A DNA stretch of 64,000 nt from Jacaranda mimosifolia. Taxonomy: Eukaryota > Streptophyta > Magnoliopsida > Lamiales > Bignoniaceae. Below are positions 36,045-48,850 of the stretch, one piece after another. Positions within the stretch are counted from its first letter, which is position 1. The number at the start of each line of letters is the position of its first letter. The position numbers were made by a program, and so were the translations under genes. Location of the stretch: assembly GCA_018894105.1 (NCBI GenBank), contig CM032131.1, positions 19,387,578 through 19,451,577 of the forward strand. The letters run 5' to 3'. Under the pieces are notes generated by a model, which searched no databases, was not told the origin of the DNA, and worked only from the letters and a program-made list of their open reading frames with translations.

Positions 36045-36102
36045 TATGTTTGGTTACATTTTGGGAAAACAAAATTGTTTTCCTAAAATGTAATCAAACA
36101 TA
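36045..36102. repeat. 28-bp hairpin, probable MITE terminus
   Basis: TATGTTTGGTTACATTTTGG and the rest of a 28-base arm are followed after 2 bases by its near-perfect inverted copy ending AATCAAACATA, with two mismatches (both G-U compatible). Related TATGTTTG motifs recur leftward to 35549, so this may be one end of a MITE of about 0.55 kb. Confidence 0.6.
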
Positions 36103-36972
36103 GCCAATATGTTTGAGTTCATTCTTGTAGCACCCCCACTCAGGATAGCACATAAGCCGAGGCGTCACTTAGTTCAATCTTAAATTGAACCTACACTTCG
36201 ATCAATAGGCCCATAACATTCAATCTTAACTTACCAAAAACAACAAAATTTCAAACTTAACTGACTCGTCAAACCATTAAGTAAATACCATGATTCACTT
36301 TCTTAAATTTAGCGAAAACATTTACATGCCTTAAGTTCAAGCCATATCACAATGTCTCAAGTTCATGCTAAATATTAAGCTAATTCCATATATAGATTCA
36401 AACACCTGTACTATGACAAAACATAATTTTCACCAGTTCAAGCCAGAAGTCTGCATCCATCACTTAATCCTATTAGAGAAAATCAAAGTAATACGGGGAA
36501 TAAGTCCAAAGACTTAGTGAGGAATAATCGTATTAGTAACAATAAGGATCTGTCAAGGAAGAATCAACTCAAAAAAATATCATTAATTTATCAAACAAGA
36601 GCATACCAAGCGATTACAGGCAGAATACAATCAGACAAAACAGATCCAATAACAGGCAATCAAGAAACAGTCACATAAAACAAACATTTTCAAATTCCAA
36701 GATTATCAGAAGTAACTAGCTTGGGAGTTGTGGCTCTCGGCTCAAACGGCCCGAGATCGCCTAAACTCGATCAATTCGGGAGGAATAGTCCATCTCAATC
36801 GAATCAATTTGGGAGGAAATGCAAACGGCTCATCCGGCTTGGAAAACAGCCCGATCTATACCAAGAAATTTTCGCGACCTTTTTGCTCCATGAGCGGAAT
36901 ACAAGAGATCATAATGCAGTCATAATACAAAACAAAGTAGGTCGATCAGATTTTCAATTTCTCACAAGTATT

Positions 36973-37230
36973 AGGCTTACAGCTTATCCTATGCACTTAG
37001 TAGGGATTAATGTCCCAGAGCTTATGGCTTATCCCAAGCACATAGCTAGGATTAACGTCCTGTTATAACAGTACAGACAGATAACAGGGCTTACGGCTTA
37101 TCCAATGCTCACACAACAGGGATTAACGTCCTAGGGCTTACGGCTTATCCCATGTACACAGCAGGGATTAACGTTCTATTCTGGGCTTACGGCTTTATCC
37201 ATGGACTTAGCAAGGATTAACGTCCCAAAA
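36973..37230. repeat. Tandem repeat, about 46-bp unit, 5 copies, in LTR
   Basis: Units begin GGCTTACGGCTTATCC and end GGGATTAACGTCC; the second unit has an extra insert. Confidence 0.8.
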
Positions 37231-37234
37231 TAAC

Positions 37235-37420
37235 AGTATGGACAGATAACATACAATCAAATAATAGATCGAAGGGATAACAAACATTCGAATAACAGGT
37301 CAAATAGATAACAGACGATCGAATAACAGATAGAACAGATAACAGACAGTTGGATAATAGATTGAACAGATAACATACAGTTGGATAATAGATTGCACAG
37401 ATAATAGATAATAATCAAAG
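37235..37420. repeat. Short tandem repeat built on GAACAGATAACA motifs
   Basis: Units of roughly 20-40 bases such as GTTGGATAATAGATTGAACA alternate with CAGATAACATACA. It is adjacent to the 46-bp array, in the same LTR. Confidence 0.7.
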
Positions 37421-39190
37421 GTTCTGGGCGCCAGAACAAACAGATAATAGAATCAATCAGAGCATGATCAAGAAATAACCATCACAGGGTTATACAAGTC
37501 AATTAATAGAAAAGGCAGGTTTTGAACAAATTCACAGATTTCAAGAAACACGATTTAGTACGGTATAGAAACAGAAAACCCTCATAAGGGTTTAATCACA
37601 ATAATAGATAAGTAGAATAAGTGCCAGGTTGGCAGGCCCTCACTTCCTTAGTCTCAGAAAACTGCAACCTCAACTAGCAATCTACTGGTCTGTGAGACCT
37701 ACTCCTTCTTCACCTAACCAAAGGAATAAATTTACAATCTAAAATCAGTCTTATTACAGTCTTATTATTAACGGTCTAAAATCAGTAACTACCTAATGAA
37801 CCTCGTATCAGGGTCTCAAATCAACAATAACAACCCTATTTATCTAATTATCCCAATTGTTTTCACTTAGGTTCCAAATTCACAAAATTAGGGTTTTCTT
37901 TTCCAATTAACTCGATAATTCCCAACATTTCATAAAATAATACAATCTAAGTTTACCAAACTTATACTGGCACATGCATATACCAACTCCTAGTCCCGTA
38001 TCATCTCAAATCACTCAATTATCATTTCTTGAGTTCCAATTTCATAAAATTAGAGATTAATCTTAATTAACTCAATTAATCCTTACTTATCATCCACTAA
38101 TACATAATTCGAGCCCACTATGTGATGTCCTAATCCATGCATGGGAATAGATATAAATCAACCATATATAACCCTCATAATACAAGGTTTAAGGAATTAT
38201 AATACAACATATGCATATATGTAAGCATCATCCAACGCTTTTACCCCTGATCCGACTATCGAAACCACGAACCAAGGGTACCGTCACGACCATCGCGATG
38301 AGAAGAAGTTTCTGCCTATGCTCCGACGTCGGCCGCCGCTGCCTGAAATATGCAAAATCATCACCAAAACACTCCACTCAGGTCGAGGAATACAATGCTT
38401 TGATCAATTTTACCAAATGCCATCGGGACGACAATCAATTTCTGCCTAAAAGTCACTGGTTTGCTTAATGCCGCCGCACGCCACCATGCCCGATTTGGCT
38501 TCGCCAGTTATTGGTTCACACAATTGAGCTCCCAACTCATTCACCAAGCTGAGCCCATCAAGAAACACTCTTGGTCCGCCTCCAAATGTCGCCAGAAAGT
38601 AGGAACCCATCAACTCCGCTGAGAGCTCTCATCGAACCTTAGTTTTCGACCGTTTCTTCGGTCAAAATGGGCTGTTCTTGGCGCTGGCGTGCTTGTCGTG
38701 AAGAGAGGAAGAGAATGGCTAGATAAGATTAGAGCTTTGGCTGTCGGAGGAGGAAGTTCATCAGAGAGGGGTTCATGGTGGTTTTGGTAGAGAAGAAAGG
38801 AAGAATGGGGGGTGAAATTGCAAAATATGATATTTATAGGGAAGTTTTTTGGAATTCTAAATTGGCCCCTAAAAATTTTGTCCAGCTTACGATTGAGTCC
38901 TTCAAAGTTTGTTGATTCTTCAATTGAGCCCCACAAATGTTAAGTGCCTAAAATTGACCCCTTTGACCTAAACTGATTACATGCAAACCCACAAAACTTC
39001 AAAATTGTGGTCCAATCAAGTTTTCCTAAATTCCATTTTGACCCCAAAATTTTTAAAATTTTTGCAATCAAGTTCTTTTCATCTATTTTTCGAGCCTAAA
39101 ATCTGACCAATCAAAATCTTTATTTTCTAAATTCTTATTTTCCAAAATTTTGAATTTTAGGGGTGTTAAATTTTTTGATTTATACTGAAA

Positions 39191-41166
39191 CTAGCGTAAA
39201 CCCCGTGTTATGCACGGTATATTTACTTAAGTAAATTAAACTAAAAAATGTAAATGTGCAACTAATTTTTTATAACGAGGGGGATAGATATGAACACCTT
39301 ATCTACTCCGAACTTTATCTTGTGAAAGATCCATGACTCTAGTTTCAAATTGTGATCTAATTCATTTGGGTCAAGTAAATCCACATAAAAAAATATAAAT
39401 TCTGTACTATTTCAAAAGTATTTTTTAGTAATAAATTTATTTTGATCCAAAAAAACTAAGATCCTTTATTAGCTTGAATATTCTATATTAAATCAAGAAG
39501 ACGTTTAGAAATATATAAAATATTGTTTAAGAAATTCTCGTTGTGCATACAAAAAATAATAAATAAAGATAAAAGTACAAAAATTATGTAACACATCAAA
39601 ATAGGATATTTTTGAGAAACTTGGATTATTTAATTAATCAAATAAAAAAAATTAATAATGAAAAAATAAAACTAAATTAATTAATCAAAATGAAAAAAAT
39701 AAATTAAAAATTAGTTCTTAAAACTAAGTAAATCTGAAAAAGGAAAAACTGATGCATCTATGTATATGAATATAAATTATACACACATTATTTACATACA
39801 AGTAACTTGAAAAATATTGAATTAATTTGATAAAGAAAAAATATGAATAAAAACCACAATAAAATAATGAAAAAAGCTATCTTTCAAACATAATATTTAT
39901 GGTTCAAAATAGAGGAAGAAAAACATATGAATTTAGAGAATATTGAATAGAAAGATTCACCCAACAAAGAGGAACTATAATGAATTACAAACTAAACCAA
40001 ATTACTATAATTGACAAAAGAATAAGGGGGGGGGGGGGGGGGGGGGGAAGAGAGAGAAGAACAAAACTTGCAACTTAAAGAACTACCTTATACATCCTGG
40101 TAAAAGTTTAAAACTCCCAAACGGAAAAAATGAATGTGGAAATGAAGGGGAAAAAAACAAAAATAAGGTGGTTTGCAAGTGTTTAAAAAGAAAAATACTT
40201 TGTATTCTTCTAGATTTATCACTATTAAATATAGGACACCTATTTACAAACTGCTCTAATATCTTTTATTATTATCAAATATTTATTCATCTCGTATACA
40301 CATACATAAAAGAAAAAAAAGAGATATCTAAATGATAATCAAGGAGCAAATGCATCAAAACATGATATTATGCTCTCATGCATATATTGAGAATTGATGA
40401 ATATAAAAACATGAAAAAAAAAATATATGAATGCAGATACTTGGTGTAATAAACATTCACTTGAGAGCTTAGGATAAAAGAGATTTTATTAGGGTTACCT
40501 TAAAAAAGAAGATGAAGAAAAATAGAGAGGATAAAAAGAAAAGAAAAAAATCCTTTTTTGGTAGTACAGAGAAATAATAAATGATTTGCTTTATGGAATG
40601 AAATTTATAGAACAATTTTTTTGCAGGAGTACTTAATTTGGTGCTCATAAAATATCTTTTGAATTTTAAACTTATTAGTTGAGATAAAAATTTATGATTA
40701 TGGATACTTTGAATTATTTGGTGAGATAAAAATATATGATTCAGTTTTTGGATAAACATGAAGTCATATTTTAGTTATAATAGATAAGTTGATTATGTTA
40801 AAATAAAAATAAGAAAAATCAAATTAACAACCAATAAGATTTTTCTTAATTTAATTAAAAAACTCAAAATTCTAAGAATTCAAAATTTGGTCAAAATTGC
40901 ATAATTGTGGGTCCTACACCATTGTGCTATATGTAGTAGTATAGATATAGATGGATATATATTTTTTTAATTTTAGATGAAAGAAAATTAGAGATAAAAT
41001 ACAATCATATCAGTTAGAGTAATATTCAACAATTAATGAAATTTTTTTAATTGAATTAAAATACTCAAAATTCTAAGAAATTGCCACTTGGCCAAAATTA
41101 CAAAATTAGAATCAAAATTGCATAATTATGGGTCTCACACCGTTCTGCTATATATAATAGTATAGA
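39191..41166 (-). mobile_element. Non-autonomous Helitron H1, 1976 bp (minus)
   Basis: The minus-strand 5' end is A|TCTATACTATTATATATAGC at 41166. The 3' end is the hairpin CCGTGCATAACACGGGG followed by TTTACGCTAG and host T at 39190. These are the canonical A|TC...CTAG|T borders with a 3' hairpin. A second 5'-type terminus lies inside at 40945. A 22-base G tract sits at 40026-40047. No Rep/helicase frame. Confidence 0.75.
40026..40047. repeat. 22-base G homopolymer
   Basis: Uninterrupted G run followed by AAGAGAGAGA, within Helitron H1. Confidence 0.95.
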
Positions 41167-41205
41167 TAAAAGCACACAAGCCTTTGTTTTCTTAATTATG
41201 ACTCG

Positions 41206-41901
41206 CAGGACTGTCAACAGGTCGAATTTAGATTGGATAAGTCATGTCCAAATCTGAATTCAATTATAGAAATTCATATTCAAATCCAATCCGATATCCT
41301 ATAGGATCTTTCTTAGTTAGTATCATATCCAAATTCGATGGATATCGAAATTCGATAAAAGAATTTGACCCGATTTCATATATATATATATTTGTTTTCC
41401 TTTTGAATCATATAAAAATATTGTATTTACAAAGTAAATTTACATCATATTTGAATTTTTAATAGTTTTTTATCATATATTGGCCTAAAGGTTAAATATT
41501 TGACTATTAGACCCTTATATGACATTTATTAATACAAGGTAAATTATTATATATTACATTTGACATTTTTTTTAGTATGCTACTTGTTTTTAGATTAAGG
41601 CTCAGTATCAATAGCATAGTATAGATATTAATATAGACATTAGGCCAATATAATATAAAGATTTTGGTTTAAAATATTTATTAATATTATATATAAAAGT
41701 ATTAATTTAATAAAAAAATTATTAAAATTTGGATTCGGATTTGTAATGAATCGAATTGCTTAATTCCATATTCGATTCACTTATTTCGGATTATAAATAT
41801 TTATAATCGAATTTGATGTATCGAATAACTCAGTTAAAAATCCTAAATTTCTAATCAAATTCAGATCGAATTCGAATTAATTCGAACCATTGAAAGCCCT
41901 A
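41206..41901. mobile_element. hAT-type non-autonomous element, 696 bp
   Basis: Left end CAGGACTGTCAACAGG and right end (reverse-complemented) TAGGGCTTTCAATGG. Flanks ATGACTCG (41198-41205) and ATGACTCA (41902-41909) form an 8-bp duplication with one change. The interior matches the 32007 family in opposite orientation. No coding capacity. Confidence 0.78.
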
Positions 41902-42323
41902 ATGACTCATAATCTTTTACTATCTTTTTTGCAAGCAAAAAAGAAACACTTTCCTATATAACTCTTAAAAAAGTGATGCTCTAACTATGTTTTTTATTTT
42001 CCATCGTTGTCTTCTTCCTAGTCAATCTAATGTTGTAAATAAAAGGGTGGGTGCATTTAAAGTCTTTGTACTAAAAAAAGAAATCCAAATGGAGGGCAAT
42101 TATGTATGGTTTGTCAAAAAAACTTCAGAGCGTAAATTTTAATTTGAAAAAGATGATGAACAAATTTAACTCCTTAGCACTTATTAGTATAGTGTTGATT
42201 AACCTAAAATTCCATTATGTCTACTTCCAACACTTTATCTTTTCCTTTCAATTACTTTTTTGTATTACTATTTTTTTACAAAAATCATGATATTTTTCAA
42301 TTTGTTTTGAGTATATTACAGTA

Positions 42324-44812
42324 CTAGCATAATCTCCATGCTATGCACAAATTCTTTAAAATTACTACATATTAATATAATTATTGAATTATAAATATAA
42401 CTAAAATAATAATACAAAAATAAAAATATCGCAAAATATCAAGTAATTAGTAAAATTAAATTTAAAGATTCAAAGTTTAGTATTTAAAAGTTTGCAAAAT
42501 ATAAAGGCATCTCATATACATTATGCATAAAAAATAAATCTCAAAATTATTCAGCGAGAAGTTAGAAAAAATTTTAAGACATCCAAAAATAAAAATTTAT
42601 GAATATGGTTGTGTACTTTATTAAAAAATAAGAAAATATTATGTTATCAAAAGCTAACAAAAATAGTTTCATTAAAAAATAAAAATATATGAGAATGATA
42701 TAGAACACAATATTGATAGCTGAAAGTTGCTTGAAAAAATTTACAATTATAATACTTTAAGATTATTTTAGACTTAAAAGTGGACGAATACATATTAACT
42801 TAAAACTTAAAATATAAAGAATTAAATAATATATTAGTTGCCAAAGATTAGAAAAATCTTATTTAATTTTAGTTTTTGATTAAAAATCAATTAAGTCTAG
42901 ACGAAATGATGATAGTAAAGATAAACGAAATATTAAAAAATATATATAAAATAATTACAAAGTTAAGATCTATATCAGTATATAAGTTTATAGAAACCTT
43001 TTAATTTAACTCATAGCTTAGTTATCGAATTATTAAGTGAGGAAAAAAGTTTGATATTAGTAATGTAAAGTTAAAATCATAGTAAATTGAAAAAGTAATT
43101 ATGAGCTCAAAATTAATTTTAAATAGGAATTAGTGGTAGGATATGAGGATGAAATTAGAATGTAAAATAAAATATTGAAAAAATAAATTGTTATGGTCAT
43201 TCTTAATTTTTTGTATGAATGTAATTGGATTTTCATATTATATTTCACAAATAGTAGAAAAAAAGTTAATAACAAAAAAAGTTGTTAACCTTTCAAACAA
43301 TCAAAATAAAAATAAAAAATAAAATTATATATATTTTTTGATAGTCTAAATAATGTCTAGAGTTATAAACTTAAAAAGTTAATAGGCGTATTTTCTATTG
43401 AAATAACCATCTCATAATTTTTTTAAATCTATCAAAAATGATCTAAGTATATATATATATATATATTGATGTAGTATATAAAATTTTTAAAAAGAGTTCA
43501 AATTATACATATACAAACATACATAATTACAAATATATGAATATAAAATAAAATTAAATGACACACTTCTAAAATTATAAATATTCAAAAAGTGAAATAA
43601 ATTTTAAAAATATTAAAAAAAATAGATCTCACCCTAAAAAACTATAAACTTAGATGAGCAAAAAAAACCAAATTGAAAAATAAATTAAAAAATTTAACAA
43701 TAAATTAATAACTTCATTCAAAAAATGAGTAAAAGGATGCTAAATGTATAATAATTTAAATAAAATAAAAATTAAATAACAAAATTTATCAATAATTAAG
43801 GAGAAAAATGTAGCTAAATGTAAATAAAATTAAATTAACAATATTAAGAGCAATTAATAAATCTCATAATAAATGAATTGATAACATAAATTAAGTAGTA
43901 AACAAAAAAGGTATAGAAATTTACAAAGTTAATAGTAATAAAAGCTAAATGATAGACTTTATTTAGGTTGAAAAAAAAAATTACAGCATTAAAATCCAAA
44001 AAATCTGTTTCATCATGTAATTTACCTAAAATAAACCAAAAGAAAAAAAGAAAACAAAATTAAAAAGGTGAACAATAAAATCAAATAAACAATAAATACT
44101 TTGAATAATGAACTTAAGATGCACACAAAGAGATAGAAGAAAAAAAAATGCTAGAAAATAAAGAGGACGAAAAGAATAGAGTGAAAAAAATGCTAGAGCT
44201 TGAGAATATAATGAAATGGCTTTTGAAAGACTTTATATATAGTGGTATAGATATAAATTAGTTATTAAAGATAAGAGAAAATCATGAAGACTTATCAAAC
44301 TATAAAGTTCAAATGATCAAGGAATCTTCCACATATTGAAAGTAGAGATGGAAAAGATTTTATAGATAAAATGTTATTTTTTGATATTAGAGATAAATAA
44401 AGAATATTGTTTTAATCAAGAAAATAATTTCAAAAAAATCAGATATCTTTAAAATGAATAAATAATATCAAATTTAATAACTAAAAATTAATTTTTAAAT
44501 TTAAATAAAAACTCAAAATTCAAAGAATTCAAAATTTTGTCAAAATTGCACAATTATGGGTTCCACATCATTGTGCTATATATAATAATAGAGATATATA
44601 GATATATTTTAAATTTGGAATGAAAGAAAATTAGAGATAAGATACAATCATATCGGTTAGAGATAATAATCAACAAATAATGAAATTTTTTTAAATGAAT
44701 TAAAATTCTCAAAATTCTAAGAATTTGCCATTTGGCCAAAATTGCACAATTGAAAAAAAAATTGCATAATTATGGGTCCCATACTGTTGTGCTATATATA
44801 TAATAGTATAGA
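42324..44812 (-). mobile_element. Non-autonomous Helitron H2, 2489 bp (minus)
   Basis: 5' end A|TCTATACTATTATATATATA at 44812; 3' end TTGTGCATAGCATGGAGATTATGCTAG with host T at 42323. Two further 5'-type termini lie inside at about 44594 and 44251. AT-rich body without coding capacity. Body blocks match H3 (direct) and H5 (inverted). Confidence 0.72.
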
Positions 44813-45260
44813 TTTTTTGGCCAAAGTGTATAATATTTGTGCAAATTAAAATTATCTAAGGCTTGACTTTGTTGACATAAGTTAGGATTTTTTTCGTTAG
44901 AAATTGTTGGAATTCTTTTCCCATCATTATCAGTCTAGAAATAAATTTTATGTTCTCTGCAAAATTTCAGATTATCTTTGAAATTCAACTTCTTCACATT
45001 TGTATAATTTTTTCTTTGTATTTTATTGGTAGTTTGATGATGCAATGTTTGGTAGGAGCTCCTAATAAAGAAGGTTAATCCTCTAATTCTTTTCTCCTAA
45101 TTTTTTATCAAAGGACTTAAAGCTTGTTACTGGATGCGTAGTTTAGACTTACTTGACTTGAGCAAAGAATAATACGAATTATTTTGAAATCAAGGGACTT
45201 GCTGGCTGCTGCTGGGGCTTGAAGAGGTTATGGCCATTATAGTAGTAATACTTCATCACA
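44813..45260. other. Spacer between Helitrons, no gene
   Basis: AT-rich, no recognisable element or coding region. Confidence 0.4.
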
Positions 45261-45264
45261 ACAA

Positions 45265-45640
45265 AGACTTGAAACTTTGTAAATTGGAGTCTTGAATTTG
45301 AAACTTCGAATATTGGAGTCTTGAACTTGAAGCTTTGCATTAGAGTTTTGAATTTAAAGCTTTGAATAACAAAATCTTGCACTTGAAACTTTGAAGACTA
45401 GAGTCTTGGACTAGAAATTTTGGAGATTGGACTCTCAGACTTGAAACTTTGAAGGTCGAAGTCTTAGGCCAGGACTTTGAAAATTGGATCTTCGAGTTGA
45501 ATTTAAAGATAGGAATCTTGGTCTTGGAGCCTCGAAAACTAGAATCTTGGACTTGAAGATTTGAAGACTTGGATCTTGAACTTGAAGATTCGAAGACTTG
45601 AGTCTTGGACTTGGAGCTTTAGACTAGAGTCTTGGATTTG
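45265..45640. repeat. Diverged minisatellite, unit about 33 bp, about 11 copies
   Basis: Variants of GACTTGAAACTTTGAAGACT followed by AGAGTCTTG repeat across the stretch. All six frames are interrupted or low in meaning. Confidence 0.8.
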
Positions 45641-45843
45641 ATGACCTTGTACTTCTCTATGTATATGTATGTGATTTGCATTTGTCTATGTCTATGTATG
45701 ATTTTTCTAAATAAGTTTCGATCCCCCTTTATATAGATGTTTGAGTAGGAGACTCCTAAATGGTTTAAACTTCATTGATATTTATCTATTTGATATACAA
45801 ATAACTAGCATGTGCTTAGTGCAGTGCACCGAAAATAATTTTA

Positions 45844-46586
45844 GGGTAAATTGCATTTTTGGTCCCACAACTTAGGCCGTTTTCGATTTTGGTCCCATTC
45901 TTTTGCCCTTTCTCACATTGCATCCCATAAGTCCATTTTTTTTTCAATTTAAGTCCTAAAAGGGGGTTCCGTCCAATAATTAACGGAGAAGTCACATGCC
46001 ACTCACGTGGCCATTAAAATTGTTGCTTTCTTGATCCCATAAGTTAGGCGCGTTTGTATTTTTGGTCCCAACGATAGCTTCAATAAATTTTTTGTAGAAG
46101 AAGAAAGAAAAATAGCTGCAAGTGAAGGAGCCATTTATTTTTGTGGCACACCGTCTTCATTGAAAACATCATGGACAAATGAAAATCCAAATAGGAGGTT
46201 TCATGGTTGTGCTTCCATGAATAATAGATGTGGTTTCTTTGTTTAGAAAGATCCTCAAATGTGTGAAAGAACAAGACAAGTGATATTTGAGTTATAGGAT
46301 GTTGAATGTAACGAAGAAAAGTTGTTAAAACTTCAAAAAAAAATTATTGGAGCTATCGTTGGGACCAAAAATGCAAACGAGCCTAACTTATGGGACCAAA
46401 AAAGCAACAATTTTAACGGCCACGTGAGTGACACGTGACTTCTCTGTTAATTATTGGATGGAACCCCCTTTCAAGACTTAAATTGAGAAAAAAATGGACT
46501 TATGGGATGCAATGTGAGAAAGTGTAAAAGAATGGGACCAAAATCGAAAATGGCCTAAGTTGTGGGACCAAAAATCCAATTTACCC
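45844..46586. mobile_element. Mutator-like element, 743 bp, 236-bp TIRs, 9-bp TSD
   Basis: Perfect 9-bp direct repeats ATAATTTTA (45835-45843 and 46587-46595). The terminal inverted repeats are 45844-46079 and 46351-46586, opening GGGTAAATTGCATTTTTGG and GGGTAAATTGGATTTTTGG. A 9-bp duplication and TIRs over 200 bp are diagnostic of MULEs. The 271-base core carries a GRF zinc-finger fragment and no transposase, as in a Pack-MULE. Confidence 0.92.
46124..46297 (+). pseudogene. GRF zinc-finger fragment carried by the MULE
   Basis: A 58-codon stretch reads EGAIYFCGTPSSLKTSW, then TNENPNRRFHGCASMNNRCG, then FFV, a stop, and KDPQMCERTRQVI. The FCG, GRRF-like NRRFHGC, CGFF and DPQMCER residues are the GRF zinc-finger signature. 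The stop replaces the conserved Trp (TGG to TAG) before KD. A Lys/Glu-rich tail (NEEKLLKLQKKI), coiled-coil-like, follows. The GRF domain binds single-stranded nucleic acid in known proteins; this copy is broken. Confidence 0.8.
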
Positions 46587-46990
46587 ATAATTTTACTACT
46601 AAAATAATTGATTTTATAATAATATTATTTTATTTTGTGTGATTAAAAAATAAATTTTAATTTTTTTAATATTTAAAGAAAGAAAATATATTATTAATTA
46701 AATAAAATAGTATGTATATTGTAACACCCTAGAAATTTTTATGATTTCATTTATATGTATATTATCATTATTTGAATTTTATGAATTTTATTTATTAATT
46801 ATTTTACAAACTTGTGGTCAAATTATAATTTTTATATACCCAATTTCATTTAATTGAAATTGTTGGGACTCAATTGCATGACTTAAATTCCTTGAGGACT
46901 AAATTGCAAAAATACAAATTTGGATTTTTAAAAAAGCAGGCAGCAGGTTTCATTTCCATTTCTTCTCCATTTTTCTTTATTTTTTTCTTC

Positions 46991-47080
46991 TTTCTTTCTC
47001 CTCTTCACGATTCTTTATTATTTTCTTTCTCCTCTTCACGATTCTTTATTATTTTCTTCTGCTTTCTTTCTCCTCTTCAC
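46991..47080. repeat. Tandem repeat, about 34-bp unit, 3 copies
   Basis: The unit contains TTTCTTTCTCCTCTTCACGA followed by TTCTTTATTATT; it lies near the LTR start. Confidence 0.8.
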
Positions 47081-47950
47081 CGTGACCAACCACCTCCAGT
47101 AACCACCGGCCATGGTCGTTATTTTTACGAATCAACACCGTAGTTGAGCTCCCCTCACCTCCAGCTCTCTATTGACGTCCACATACACAGCTGACGACCA
47201 TCGAAGAGCCACTGTGAGAGGAGGCTAAAAAGGGGTTCACGGCAGAGCAACTGGGTTTTGAGATTTCTGGGGACTAACGATGGTTCTAAAGGGTGTTTTA
47301 GGTAGTACTTGATGATGGGAACACTATGGAAGCATTGAATGGTGGTGAAACGCGGCAGTGAGGGCGAAAACTAGCGGCGGAACTTGTAAACTGTGAAGAC
47401 TTAGGGTGATTTTTGGAGGGTTTTCAGGCGGCCATTGTTGGAACCAAGGGTACTGTTGGAAAGCTCTCGGTGAGAGAAGTCTCTAGGTGGTGACGTTAAA
47501 CTTTTCGGCAGTTGTGGACGGCGGCGGCGACCTGGCAGAATCATCGCCTCGTCGCGATGAACACATGTATGCTGTCTGATCGTGGAATTCTTCTTCATTA
47601 GTGAGATGTTAATATATAATGATATTGTTGGTGTATGTAATTGCATGTATATGTTTATACGTTTTGATCATCGTAAAACCTTGTATTACAATATATTATG
47701 ATGGAATTGGTCGATCAGAACACTCATGCATAAAAATAGAACACCTTTGCTAGTGAATCCAAAATGGTATTATTTCATGTAAATTATAGGTTATATAGCA
47801 TACTAAGTGTAGAAAATCCCAATTTTATGTAATCAGGTTTAATCAACAAAAGCTTGGATATTTAGTGATAACTGGATTATTATGATCAATATCGATTATC
47901 ATTATGAAACTATATATATAAGTGAATCCCGTATACGTCTATATATCCGA

Positions 47951-48003
47951 TACTAATAGTATGTCTAGGGCAGTAAATACTAATAGTATGTCTAGGGCAG
48001 TAA
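47951..48003. repeat. 27-bp direct duplication in LTR
   Basis: ATACTAATAGTATGTCTAGG plus GCAGTAA occurs twice in tandem with no visible change. Confidence 0.9.
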
Positions 48004-48252
48004 TATTGAATTAAACCTTAACCAACGTATCAATAGGATAATCGCTCAAATTTGGGGTTGTCGTTGGTATGATTCTAAGTGTTAGTGATCGTTAGGGTTG
48101 AACATGGATTTTAATATAAGGTTACCTTTTGAATAGGTGACGGAGGATTTGACCCTGAGGACCAGTAGAGTCTGACTGCACCGTTAACATGATTAAGGTA
48201 AGGATCTACCTCTTTGGTAATTGTTTGAGTAAAGCAATGTTATTGTGATTAA

Positions 48253-48596
48253 GCCCTATGAGGTTCAGTTGATTCGTTACCTATCTTTGCTATCGTTTTT
48301 GATGTTGGTTATCTGTTGAACCTTATGAGGTTCTATTGCTTGACATCTAACTTGACCATCATTTATCGTTGATTTCTGAACCCCATAAGGTTCTATTGAC
48401 TTGATTATCAATACGTTTATTGTTGCTATCTAAATCCTATGAGGTTCTATTATCTTGACTATCGTTATCTTTTATTGTTGATTTCTAAACCCTATGAGGT
48501 TCTATTGTCTTGACTATCGATACCGTTTATTGTGATTGAACCTTGTGAGGTCCCAATGACTTGATTATCGTCTATGGAATACTGTTAATCATTGAA
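48253..48596. repeat. Tandem repeat, about 55-bp unit, 6 copies
   Basis: Each unit begins with a form of ACCCTATGAGGTTCTATTG and ends near GTTGATTTCTAA. Confidence 0.85.
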
Positions 48597-48850
48597 CCTG
48601 AGAATCGTACTATGTCAATCGTGTATCGAAATCATTTTGAATCTATCAATTGTTACTATTCTCGCCATGAACATTTCATCGTTTCGTATGTTATTATTCA
48701 AATTGAACCCGTACCGTGTATTGTAGTTTGCCATGATGGCGTTATTGGAATCATATTGTAAAGTTCATTGTTCTGCCTTGTTGGCAACTAATTGATTGAT
48801 TGATCGAATTGAAAAGATATGTGTATAGGAGAACTGTTGGGTCGAGTGCC

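Larger units (their letters stand above)
36126..39169 (-). mobile_element. Probable solo LTR, about 3.04 kb, minus orientation
   Basis: The plus-strand left end TGTAGCACCCCCACTCAGG and the right end GGGGTGTTAA form the short inverted ends of an LTR (right end slightly mutated). Flanks ATTCT (36121-36125) and ATTTT (39170-39174) fit a 5-bp duplication with one change. A TATA box in the right sense lies at 38838-38831. It shares its end form and the CCTCACTNAGTC block with the element at 46720-49953. Very long LTRs opening TGTAACACCC are typical of Tekay/Del-type chromoviruses; that assignment is inference. No internal coding region adjoins. Confidence 0.6.

Noticed and set aside
38211..38468. 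Basic 85-codon frame
   Set aside because: Lies in the solo LTR; Cys/Arg-rich composition only, no known domain.
46874..47143. 89-codon frame with a Phe/Ser-rich middle
   Set aside because: The hydrophobic part is the translation of a CTTTCTTTCTCC tandem repeat in an LTR; not a membrane protein.
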